NCBI GenBank assembly: GCA_047600605.1
Contig: JASGKK010000002.1
Span: 62,001-126,000, forward strand
Length of the DNA: 64,000 nt
Direction of reading: 5' to 3'
Source: CAYMZZ01 sp047600605
GTDB lineage: Bacteria; Bacteroidota; Bacteroidia; Chitinophagales; Chitinophagaceae
Shown: positions 42,415-50,821 of the stretch, piece after piece
Layout: each line of letters opens with the position of its first letter
Position numbering within the stretch: position 1 is the first letter of the stretch
Notes under the pieces: model-generated
The model's input: only the letters and a program-made list of their open reading frames with translations
Database searches by the model: none
What the model was told of the DNA's origin: nothing
Made by a program: the position numbers and the translations under genes

Positions 42415-43527
42415 ATGAAGATAATTATCAGTATCGTTATGCTGGCTTTACTGGCTGGTTGCGCCACTTCGCCCAAAAATGACCCGCAACCCGGTGCTAT
42501 CGAAAACCTGATCCTGATCACTACAGATGGGTTGCGCTGGCAGGAGGTCTTTGGAGGCCTGGATTCGAGCCTTACCAGCGATAGCCGGTTCAATGAAGGC
42601 GATAGCAGCTACATTGTAAATAAATATGGCGGCAAAACAACAGAAAACCGCCGGCAACGCCTGATGCCCTTCTTCTGGTCAACCATTGCCAGTCAGGGTC
42701 AGTTGTATGGCAACCGCTGGCTCGGCAGCAGGGTTGATAATGCCAATCCGTACTGGTTTTCTTATCCGGGCTACAGCGAACTGCTCACGGGCTATGCCGA
42801 TACGGCCATCAACAGCAACGATTATCCGGTCAATCCGCATGTGACATTGCTGGAATTCTTTAACCAGCAGAAAGGCTGGGAAGACCGGGTGGCCGCATTT
42901 GGTGCCTGGCAGGCATTTGACCGCATCATCAACGAAAAACGAAGCGGCATTCCGGTAGCGAGTGCTCTCGATACATTTGGAGGCAAACAACCCACAGCGG
43001 CAGAGCAACTACTCAATCGCCTGCATCAGGATGCCTATAAGCCCTGGCATGATCACGAGTGCTTTGATGTATTTACGCACTATGGCGCCCGCGAATACCT
43101 GCAGACCCGCAAACCCCGCCTGCTGTATATTGCTTATGGCGAAACGGATGAGTGGGCACATGCCGGCCGCTATCGTTCTTACCTCGATGCAACCCACCAG
43201 GTGGATAAATGGGTCAGTGATATCTGGAATTATGTACAGTCAGACCCCCAGTACAAAGACAAAACAGCTATCTTCATTACTACCGATCATGGACGTGGTG
43301 ATTCCGTCAAAACACAATGGACCAGTCATGGCAACAGCATTGCCGGAGCATCGCAGATATGGTTTGCTGTACTGGCGCCAGGTATGACGACGAAAGGAGA
43401 AGTGAAAGCCGGTGAACCATTGTATCAGCAACAGCTGGCACAGACTATGGCCGGTTTACTGGGCTATACATACGAGGCCAGGCATCCTATTGCTCCCGGT
43501 ATAGTCCTGATCAACAGCAAAAAATAA
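42415..43527 (+). CDS. alkaline phosphatase superfamily lipoprotein (phosphodiesterase/phosphatase-like)
   Basis: 370 residues. Lipobox LAGC with C16. The alkaline phosphatase superfamily metal sites are visible: ITTDGLRW near the N-terminus, GETDEWAHAGRY, TTDHGRG and TSHGNS, while SYPGYSELLTG holds the probable nucleophile Ser or Thr. It may act on phosphate or sulfate esters, or on phosphoglycerol groups; which one cannot be told. It is the first of four same-strand genes with short gaps (36, 12 and 60 bases), followed by a GH29 fucosidase, so a role in trimming decorated sugars is possible. Confidence 0.85.
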   Translation: MKIIISIVMLALLAGCATSPKNDPQPGAIENLILITTDGLRWQEVFGGLDSSLTSDSRFNEGDSSYIVNKYGGKTTENRRQRLMPFFWSTIASQGQLYGNRWLGSRVDNANPYWFSYPGYSELLTGYADTAINSNDYPVNPHVTLLEFFNQQKGWEDRVAAFGAWQAFDRIINEKRSGIPVASALDTFGGKQPTAAEQLLNRLHQDAYKPWHDHECFDVFTHYGAREYLQTRKPRLLYIAYGETDEWAHAGRYRSYLDATHQVDKWVSDIWNYVQSDPQYKDKTAIFITTDHGRGDSVKTQWTSHGNSIAGASQIWFAVLAPGMTTKGEVKAGEPLYQQQLAQTMAGLLGYTYEARHPIAPGIVLINSKK

Positions 43528-43563
43528 CTACCAATTATTATAACCCCCAAAATCAATCAGCGT

Positions 43564-44895
43564 ATGATTAAAAAAATTGTCCTGTGCCTGCTCCTGGTGC
43601 AACTGGCCATTAGCAGCCGGGCGCAAAGCTATACACCTGCTCCCTCCAACATAGCAGCCCGCCGCGATTTTCAGGATATAAAATATGGCATGTTTATTCA
43701 TTGGGGATTATCCAGTACACTCGGTGATGGTGAATGGGTCATGAACAACCGCAACATTAAAGTGGAGGATTATAAACGCCTGCTCAATGTATTTAACCCG
43801 CTTGATTTTGATGCCGCCAAATGGGTCGGCGCAGCAAAAGCCGCGGGTATGAAATACATCGTATTCATTACCCGCCACCACGATGGCTTTTCCAACTGGG
43901 ACACCAAACAATCTGACTGGAAGATTACCAATACGCATTATGGAAAAGACGTATTGAAAATGCTGGCTGATGAATGCAAAAAGCAGGGAATAAAACTGGG
44001 ACTTTATTACTCTACACTCGACTGGTTCCGGAATGATTATCCCTACGAAACCGGGCGCACCGGCAAGGGGACAGGCCGCACACAGAAAAGTAATTATGCC
44101 TCGTATCTGAAATTCATGAAAAATCAGCTTACAGAGTTGCTCACCAATTACGGTGATATCATGTCGATCTGGTTTGACGGGCATTGGGACCAGACCAATC
44201 CTGAAGGTTATGCCGATCGCAGCTCCCGTGTAGACTGGAAGTACGACGAAATATATTCACTGATCCACAAGCTGCAACCGCAGTGTATGATTGGCAACAA
44301 CCATCACCTGACTCCTTTTGCCGGCGAAGATTTTCAAATGTTTGAACGCGATCTGCCGGGAGAGAATAAGTCCGGACTCAGTTTTCAGACAGCTTCTGAT
44401 GAACTGCCGCTGGAGACCTGCGAAACCATCAACGGATCCTGGGGATATAATATCACCGATCGTCATTATAAAACCGTAACACAGGTTGTACAATTGCTGG
44501 CAGGTGCGGCAGGACGTAATGCCAACCTCCTACTCAATGTGGGGCCCATGGCCAGTGGTGTGATCCAGGCTGAGTTTGTTGATACGCTGGCAGCCGCAGG
44601 CAAATGGCTGGAAAAATATGGTGAAAGTATCTATGGTACCCGTGGAGGCCCGCTGACACCGCAGCCATGGGGAGTAACAACACAAAAAGAAGGAATTATT
44701 TATATCCATCTTTTTAAATCACCTGCCGAGGGCACTCTGTTTATACCTGACGGTAAACTGAAAGTAAAACAGGCACGTGTACTGGGACAGGATACCGCCG
44801 TAAAATTTAAGGTCATCAAAGAAGGTGTATTGATCGAAACAGGGAATATACAGCTTACTGGGCCCGACACAGTGATAGCGCTGGATCTGCGTTGA
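43564..44895 (+). CDS. alpha-L-fucosidase, GH29
   Basis: 443 residues with a signal peptide (about 1-21, ending SSRAQS). GH29 features: YGMFIHWGLSS near the N-terminus, YIVFITRHHDGFSNWDT (His-His pair H105, H106), KLGLYYSTLDWFR, the nucleophile D205 in SIWFDGHWD, and LLLNVGPMASGVIQAEF toward the end of the barrel. A small C-terminal beta domain follows. The enzyme removes terminal alpha-L-fucose in the periplasm or outside the cell. The acid/base residue is not assignable by eye. It is 36 bases after the phosphodiesterase-like gene and 12 before a putative glycosidase gene, in one unit. Confidence 0.93.
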   Translation: MIKKIVLCLLLVQLAISSRAQSYTPAPSNIAARRDFQDIKYGMFIHWGLSSTLGDGEWVMNNRNIKVEDYKRLLNVFNPLDFDAAKWVGAAKAAGMKYIVFITRHHDGFSNWDTKQSDWKITNTHYGKDVLKMLADECKKQGIKLGLYYSTLDWFRNDYPYETGRTGKGTGRTQKSNYASYLKFMKNQLTELLTNYGDIMSIWFDGHWDQTNPEGYADRSSRVDWKYDEIYSLIHKLQPQCMIGNNHHLTPFAGEDFQMFERDLPGENKSGLSFQTASDELPLETCETINGSWGYNITDRHYKTVTQVVQLLAGAAGRNANLLLNVGPMASGVIQAEFVDTLAAAGKWLEKYGESIYGTRGGPLTPQPWGVTTQKEGIIYIHLFKSPAEGTLFIPDGKLKVKQARVLGQDTAVKFKVIKEGVLIETGNIQLTGPDTVIALDLR

Positions 44896-44907
44896 TATTT
44901 TCTTAAT

Positions 44908-47121
44908 ATGGCAATGATGTTGTACAAAACAATAATTGCAGCAGGGATATTTTGCATGCTGCAGACGACTGGTATTGCGCAGGCCCAATTTCCTGTAGCA
45001 CCTGCGGCAGCAGATCAGTTGCAGTACACAGACTGGTTAATACAACCGGTTAGCACCAAAGCAGGGGTATATACAAATGCCGCCGGCGATGAGGTGATCC
45101 TGTATAATGGTTTGCTGAAACGAAAATTCTCCCTTCGGCAGAATCTTGTTTGCACAGAGTATCGCAATATGCGGAATGGTCAACAGTTATTGCGAGCCGT
45201 ATCGCCGGAAGCCGAACTGACCATTAATGGACAGCCCTATGCAGTGGGCGGTTTGCGTGGGCAAAAAGAGAAGGCCTATCTGCTGCCGCAATGGATAGAT
45301 TCATTGCAAAAAGGTCCATCAGATTTTGTGTATGAAAAGACGGAGACCTTCCCGCTGACGAATACGGTACAATGGAAACAACAGGGCTGGTGGATGCCAC
45401 CGGCATCACCCGCACAGGGCATTGAAGTGCGGTTTCTCTTTCGCAGTTCATTGCCTCAATGGCAGGCCTTGCAGGTGCGTGTGCATTATGCTGTGTACGA
45501 GGGCATACCCTTGTTGTGTAAATGGGTAAGCGTAATCAATGACACCGGGGAGCCGATAAAACTGGATCGCGTAAAAAATGAAGTGCTGGCTTTGGTGGAA
45601 GAAGAGAGTGCGGTAGTGGGTAGCCCGGCACAAATGAAAAAACCGCAGGGTATTTATGTAGAAACCAACTATGCGTTCAACAATGCCATGCGCTACAGCA
45701 TCAGCGATCAAACTACACACTGGTTTACCGACTCCTCCTATACATCTCAGGTCAATTACAATTATGAAACGCCCTGTATACTCGAAGTATATCCTGATAA
45801 GGCACCAGGAGTATGGCTGCAGCCCGGTGAGACATTCACTTCGGTACGCAGCTATGAATTGCTGATGGATAGTTATGATCGCGAGCGGCGGGGGCTGGCG
45901 GTACGTAAGATGTATCGTGCAGTGGCGCCCTGGATCATGGCGAATCCCATCTTTATGCACCTGGTGAGTAAGAATGATGAGGAAGTAAGAACCGCAATTG
46001 ATCAGTGTGCTGCTACAGGTTATGAGGCGCTGATCCTGAGTTTTGGCAGCCACTGCAATATGGAAGATACAACGACAGCAAATCTGCAGCGTTGGAAGCA
46101 ACTGACTGCGTATGCACACGGCAAAGGGATAAAAATAGGAGGCTATGCATTGTTCAGTTCAAGACGTATCAGTGATGCCGATGACGTGATCAGCCCTGTA
46201 ACAGGAAAACCGGGAGGAGCGTTTTTTGGCAATGCGCCCTGCTTTGGTAGCCAGTGGGGACTGGGCTTCCGCGATAAGATCAAACATTTTTTTACAACTA
46301 CCGGATTTGATATATGGGAAAATGACGGTCCTTATCCCGGCGATGTATGTGCCTCTACCCAACATCCGGGACATAAAGGACTGGATGATTCACAATGGCG
46401 GCAGATGGAGATACAGAAAGAATTGTATCGCTGGCTCAATGAGCGGGGTGTATATATCAATGCGCCCGACTGGTACTTCCTGGATGGCACACACAAGATT
46501 GCCATTGGCTATCGTGAAGTAAACTTTTCTTTGCCAAGAGAAAATCAAAAACTACTCAACCGGCAGAATATCTACGATGGCACCTGGGAAAAAACGCCTT
46601 CTATGGGTTGGGGATTCGTGCCACTCACCCGCTATCAGGGGGGCGGGCCTGAAGCCATCCTCGAGCCGCTGCAGGATCACCTGGCCGATTATGTACAATT
46701 GATGATGCAATACTATGGAGCTGGTGTGCAGGCTTGCTACCGCGGCCCACGGTTATATGATTCAGAAAAAACGAAGCAGGCTGTGCAGGGCGTGATCGGC
46801 TGGTACAAAAAATACCGGACGATCCTGAATGCAGATATCATTCACCTGCGCCGTGCCGATGGCCGCGACTGGGATGGAATACTGCATGTGGATCCGGCAA
46901 GAGCGCAACGCGGCTTAATGATGCTGTATAATCCCCTGCCGGTTGCCATTACACGTACTATCAAAGTGCCACTGTATTATACCGGTCTTACAGATCAGGT
47001 CCGAATACGGGAAAAAGAAGGTGTGGCCAGGTTAATGAAACTGGACCGAAACTATGAGGTCAGTCTCACCGTACAATTACCGGCCAGTGGTTATAGCTGG
47101 TTTGTGCTGGAGAAGCCCTGA
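44908..47121 (+). CDS. large secreted glycosidase-like protein (clan GH-D-like, unassigned)
   Basis: 737 residues with a signal peptide (ending GIAQAQF). The first 330 residues look like a beta-sandwich resembling that of GH36/GH31 enzymes (LLKRKFSLRQNLVCTEYRN and WVSVINDTGEPIKLDRVKNE). The middle is a probable TIM barrel: TGYEALILSFGSHCNMEDT, HGKGIKIGGYALFSSRR, TTGFDIWENDGPYPGDVC, and YINAPDWYFLDGTHKIAIGYREVNFSL. A C-terminal beta domain ends the protein. The aspartates in FDIWENDGPYPGD and NAPDWYFLDG are the best candidates for catalytic residues. It resembles alpha-galactosidase-type enzymes but I cannot assign a family. It is co-transcribed with a GH29 fucosidase (12 bases upstream). Confidence 0.6.
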   Translation: MAMMLYKTIIAAGIFCMLQTTGIAQAQFPVAPAAADQLQYTDWLIQPVSTKAGVYTNAAGDEVILYNGLLKRKFSLRQNLVCTEYRNMRNGQQLLRAVSPEAELTINGQPYAVGGLRGQKEKAYLLPQWIDSLQKGPSDFVYEKTETFPLTNTVQWKQQGWWMPPASPAQGIEVRFLFRSSLPQWQALQVRVHYAVYEGIPLLCKWVSVINDTGEPIKLDRVKNEVLALVEEESAVVGSPAQMKKPQGIYVETNYAFNNAMRYSISDQTTHWFTDSSYTSQVNYNYETPCILEVYPDKAPGVWLQPGETFTSVRSYELLMDSYDRERRGLAVRKMYRAVAPWIMANPIFMHLVSKNDEEVRTAIDQCAATGYEALILSFGSHCNMEDTTTANLQRWKQLTAYAHGKGIKIGGYALFSSRRISDADDVISPVTGKPGGAFFGNAPCFGSQWGLGFRDKIKHFFTTTGFDIWENDGPYPGDVCASTQHPGHKGLDDSQWRQMEIQKELYRWLNERGVYINAPDWYFLDGTHKIAIGYREVNFSLPRENQKLLNRQNIYDGTWEKTPSMGWGFVPLTRYQGGGPEAILEPLQDHLADYVQLMMQYYGAGVQACYRGPRLYDSEKTKQAVQGVIGWYKKYRTILNADIIHLRRADGRDWDGILHVDPARAQRGLMMLYNPLPVAITRTIKVPLYYTGLTDQVRIREKEGVARLMKLDRNYEVSLTVQLPASGYSWFVLEKP

Positions 47122-47181
47122 TTATTAATCAAACTGCAATTGCCAATTATTTAGTATACTTGATCACTTAATCCATAACAA

Positions 47182-48129
47182 ATGAGTACCAATCGTCGTG
47201 AGTTTCTTCAACAGTTATCAGGCCTTGCAATAGGAGCGGCCGGTCTTTCTGCTTTCGGCACATCAGCCATGGCAGGTGCGCCTGCTGCCAAACCTTTTTT
47301 TGAAATATCGCTGGCGCAATGGTCATTGCATAAAGCGTTGTTTGCAAAAAAACTCGATAACCTCGATTTTCCGGCAAAAGCCCGTAAGGATTTTGATATT
47401 TCAGTAGTGGAATATGTAAACCAGTTTTTCAAGGACAAAGCAAAGGATACGGGCTATCTCAATGAATTGCTTAAACGCTGTAAGGATAATGGAGTGCGCA
47501 ATCACCTTATTATGATTGATGGCGAGGGCGATCTGGGCTCTACGGATAAAGCAGCCCGCAATAAAGCGGTCGAAAATCATTATCAGTGGGTAGATGCAGC
47601 GCACCACCTGGGTTGTGCCACGATCCGCGTCAATGCTGCCGGCAATGGTACCCGCGAAGAGGTAGCCGCAGCAGCAGTTGACGGATTGGGTCGCCTGGGA
47701 GAGTATGGTGAAAAAGCCGGTATTAATGTGATCGTCGAAAACCATGGCGGTTATTCTTCCGATGGCGGATGGCTGTCTGGGGTAATGAAACAGGTAAATA
47801 AAAAGAATGTAGGCACCCTGCCCGACTTTGGTAATTTCTGTATTAAACGTGAGCCGGGCAACTGGGAAAACTGCATCGAAAGCTACGATCGCTATCAGGG
47901 TACAAAAGAACTCATGCCCTATGCAAAAGGGGTGAGTGCCAAATCATACAACTTTGACGAAGCCGGCAATTGCATAGAGACGGATTATATGAAGATCCTC
48001 AAAATTGTAAAAGACAGCGGTTTCAAAGGGTACGTTGGCATTGAGTACGAAGGCAGCAAGCTGGGTGAGGAGGAAGGTATCCGCGCCACCAAGGCTCTGC
48101 TGCAGCGTGTTGCCGCCAAATTGGGTTAA
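47182..48129 (+). CDS. sugar phosphate isomerase/epimerase family protein (secreted TIM barrel)
   Basis: 315 residues. The N-terminus has a twin-arginine-like signal (NRREFLQQLSGLAIGAAGLSAF). The remainder is an AP-endonuclease-2-type TIM barrel (xylose isomerase-like): FEISLAQWSLHKALFAKK, VEYVNQFFKDKAKDTGY, HHLGCATIRVNAAGNG, INVIVENHGGYSSDGGW, VGTLPDFGNFC and GFKGYVGIEYEGSKLGEEEG, with E, D, H and E residues in the strand ends that could bind a divalent metal. Such proteins follow glycosidase genes in many Bacteroidota loci and are thought to act on released or modified sugars outside the cytoplasm. It is the last of four genes in the unit and converges with the permease gene. Confidence 0.85.
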   Translation: MSTNRREFLQQLSGLAIGAAGLSAFGTSAMAGAPAAKPFFEISLAQWSLHKALFAKKLDNLDFPAKARKDFDISVVEYVNQFFKDKAKDTGYLNELLKRCKDNGVRNHLIMIDGEGDLGSTDKAARNKAVENHYQWVDAAHHLGCATIRVNAAGNGTREEVAAAAVDGLGRLGEYGEKAGINVIVENHGGYSSDGGWLSGVMKQVNKKNVGTLPDFGNFCIKREPGNWENCIESYDRYQGTKELMPYAKGVSAKSYNFDEAGNCIETDYMKILKIVKDSGFKGYVGIEYEGSKLGEEEGIRATKALLQRVAAKLG

Positions 48130-48137
48130 ACAATCTT

Positions 48138-50648
48138 TTATTCCGTTCTGATATTTGTCACCGGGTTTTTGCGTGCGGTGCGTACGGCCTGTATGCTCAC
48201 TGTAAATAGGGCGATGATGGTGACAGCAAGTCCTGATAACAGGAAGATGCTCCAGTGCAGGGGTATGCGATAGGCAAAATCAGTGAGCCAGCGACTACTG
48301 GCCATATAAGCTACCGGCATACCGATGAGAAGGGATATCAGCAGCATCCAGGCAAAATCTTTCGATAACATTGTAGTGATACGCATTACGGAAGCGCCGA
48401 ATACTTTGCGTATACCCACTTCGCGTGTGCGCTGGGCTGCAGCAAATGCACTGAGTGCATAAATGCCCAGCAATGCAATGAGTGTTGAGATTACGGCCAG
48501 GCACAGGGTGATGGCACCAAACCGCTTGTATTGAATCAGCATGCGGCCAAATTCCTCATCCAGCCATTTGTATCGCAGCGGAAATGCGGGTTCTGTTTTT
48601 TTCCATAATGCATTCAGCTGATCAACCGTATGTGCTGCGCCGGCTGCTTTTACCTTGACCAGGATGTGATCATAACCGCCCAGCATTCCTTCTTCGGCAC
48701 CTGCAATAAAAATACCAGGAGATATGGTACGGGTATAACCTGCGGCAAGGTTGTCTTTTACAACACCTATCACGGTATAATCCCTTAACAGGTAATTGAC
48801 CCGCTGACCAATGGGATTAACGGCTCCCAACTGACGGGCAGCTGTTTCGTTGATAACAGCAGCATTTACGGTATCGAGCCCATACTGTTCTGAGAAACTT
48901 CGTCCGGCGACCAGCTTCATACCCAGCGTTTCAAAGTAATCAAAATGCACATAGTCGAAGTACCACGACAACTCACGCCCCATAAAACCGGCTTCCTGCT
49001 CGGCTACAGATGGCTGACCGGGATAAAAAACCGTAGCGGTAGCCTTCTCCACACCCGGCACCTGTAATATTTGTTTTTTCAGCTCCGGCCAGCGATAACC
49101 AGGCTCACCGATACTGAGCATTTCTTTGTTGGCAGGAGTAAGCACCAGTACCTGGTCGCCATCAAAACCACGGTCATGCTGCTGCATAAAACGAAGCTGC
49201 AAAGTCACTACGGCCAGTATGGTCATAAATGCAGCAGAGATCGTAAACTGAATCACCAGCAATGCATGACGCAGCAATCGGCCCTTTATGGTACGTGTGA
49301 TATTGCCTTTGAGTACAGATGCAGGCTGGAAAGAAGAAAGGATAAATGCAGGATAGATACCTGCTATAAGCGCAACGGACAGAATGATCAATGGTATTTG
49401 CCAGAGCAATGCCTGACTGGCTTTGTTGTTTTGCAGGTCCCAAAGCTGCAGATCCATTGCAAATTGGGTGTTGATGACCTGTAGTAACCAGGAGCAAAGC
49501 CCTATGGCCAGCAAAAGAGCTGCCAGGGTTTGTACCACAGCCTCGGCCATAAACTGAATGATAAGCTGGCGACGGGTGGCACCCATCACTTTCCGTACCC
49601 CGGTTTCCTTTGCTCTTCTGCCGGCACGTGCCACACAAAAATTGGTATAATTGATAGCGGCGAGTACCAGGATAAGACCAGCAGCCAGCGAAAAATAATA
49701 GAGTGGTTTGTCGTTGCCTTTTTTGGCGTCATAAACGGGATGATTGGCCGCATCATCGCGCCAGCCACTGGCACGCGGATCGAGGTGGATAGATGCAACA
49801 GGCTCCAGGAAAACGGCGGTATTCGATAGACCTGCATACTGGTTGAGCCAACCGGCAATGTCCTTACCGGGAGCAGGAATGTTTTTATTATCCCTGCTAC
49901 GATTCGAAAACTGGTAAGCAGCTTCGCGCTCCAGAAATAACTGACCTGCTTTTTGCTCAATTGCGTTTAATGGGGCACCTGTTTTTGTTTTTACATAAGT
50001 CTGAAATATTCTGCGTCCCCAGCGCTGCGGATCACTGTTGAAATAAGACAGACAGATATCGAAGTTGAGATGTGAAGGCCCGGTTTTGCGGAAAACGCCG
50101 GTAATGGTATAGGTGCGCGCCTGCTGATAGCCGGTGCTGATACTGATCGTTTTGCCAACAGGGTTTTCTTTCCCGAAATATTTTTGACTGATATCTGCGC
50201 TGATAGCTGCCTGCTGGGGTTTATTAAGCGCACTACCCGCATGCCCCCATGCAAATGAATAGGGAAAAACAGCAAAGAAACTGCTGTCGGCAAAAATGAC
50301 CTTTTTTTCATAAAAGCGGCTGCCATCCGTTTCAACCAACTGCTCACCCTGCTCAACGATACGGGTCACGCCTTCAATATTGCTTAATTCCTGGTCTATT
50401 TCCGTACCCAGGGAATAGGGTGTCCAGAACAAATCACTTTTTTCACCACCATCCGTTTTGCTGATACCTACACGATAGACCTGGCCAAGTGAAGCATCCC
50501 AGCGATCATAACTTCTTTCATGATTGACAAATACCAATACAGTAATAAAGACAGCCAATCCTATAGCCAATCCGCTGATAGAAAGAAAAGCATACAGCTT
50601 GTCGCGTACAATATTTCGCCACGCAATACGGAAATAGTTACTGAACAT
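48138..50648 (-). CDS. ABC transporter permease, FtsX/MacB-like, double module
   Basis: 836 residues. Two modules, each with a MacB-type periplasmic core and FtsX membrane part. Helices are seen at about 20-42, 310-332, 365-392, 420-442, 455-480, 725-747, 768-792 and 805-825. Typical phrases are FRIAWRNIVRDKLYAFLSISGLAIGLAVF, RAKETGVRKVMGATRRQLIIQFMAEA and AQRTREVGIRKVFGASVMRI. Proteins of this size are abundant in Bacteroidota; they probably export lipids, peptides or lipoproteins or act as mechanotransmitters. No ATPase gene is adjacent, so its partner lies elsewhere. No link to the polysaccharide genes is evident other than strand and proximity. Confidence 0.9.
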   Translation of the reverse strand: MFSNYFRIAWRNIVRDKLYAFLSISGLAIGLAVFITVLVFVNHERSYDRWDASLGQVYRVGISKTDGGEKSDLFWTPYSLGTEIDQELSNIEGVTRIVEQGEQLVETDGSRFYEKKVIFADSSFFAVFPYSFAWGHAGSALNKPQQAAISADISQKYFGKENPVGKTISISTGYQQARTYTITGVFRKTGPSHLNFDICLSYFNSDPQRWGRRIFQTYVKTKTGAPLNAIEQKAGQLFLEREAAYQFSNRSRDNKNIPAPGKDIAGWLNQYAGLSNTAVFLEPVASIHLDPRASGWRDDAANHPVYDAKKGNDKPLYYFSLAAGLILVLAAINYTNFCVARAGRRAKETGVRKVMGATRRQLIIQFMAEAVVQTLAALLLAIGLCSWLLQVINTQFAMDLQLWDLQNNKASQALLWQIPLIILSVALIAGIYPAFILSSFQPASVLKGNITRTIKGRLLRHALLVIQFTISAAFMTILAVVTLQLRFMQQHDRGFDGDQVLVLTPANKEMLSIGEPGYRWPELKKQILQVPGVEKATATVFYPGQPSVAEQEAGFMGRELSWYFDYVHFDYFETLGMKLVAGRSFSEQYGLDTVNAAVINETAARQLGAVNPIGQRVNYLLRDYTVIGVVKDNLAAGYTRTISPGIFIAGAEEGMLGGYDHILVKVKAAGAAHTVDQLNALWKKTEPAFPLRYKWLDEEFGRMLIQYKRFGAITLCLAVISTLIALLGIYALSAFAAAQRTREVGIRKVFGASVMRITTMLSKDFAWMLLISLLIGMPVAYMASSRWLTDFAYRIPLHWSIFLLSGLAVTIIALFTVSIQAVRTARKNPVTNIRTE

Positions 50649-50821
50649 GCGGTTGATTTTGGTGGTGATGATTTGGTTAAAAACCTTGCGATCAGTTTTA
50701 ACGAAAACAATACCATAATCTCAATGCTCTGACTATCAGTCTGAATTGTATTAATTGCGTACAGCTTATTGTTCGCTTTTGATACAGATGCAGTCCGCAA
50801 ATGAGTCAACAGGAAAACCTG

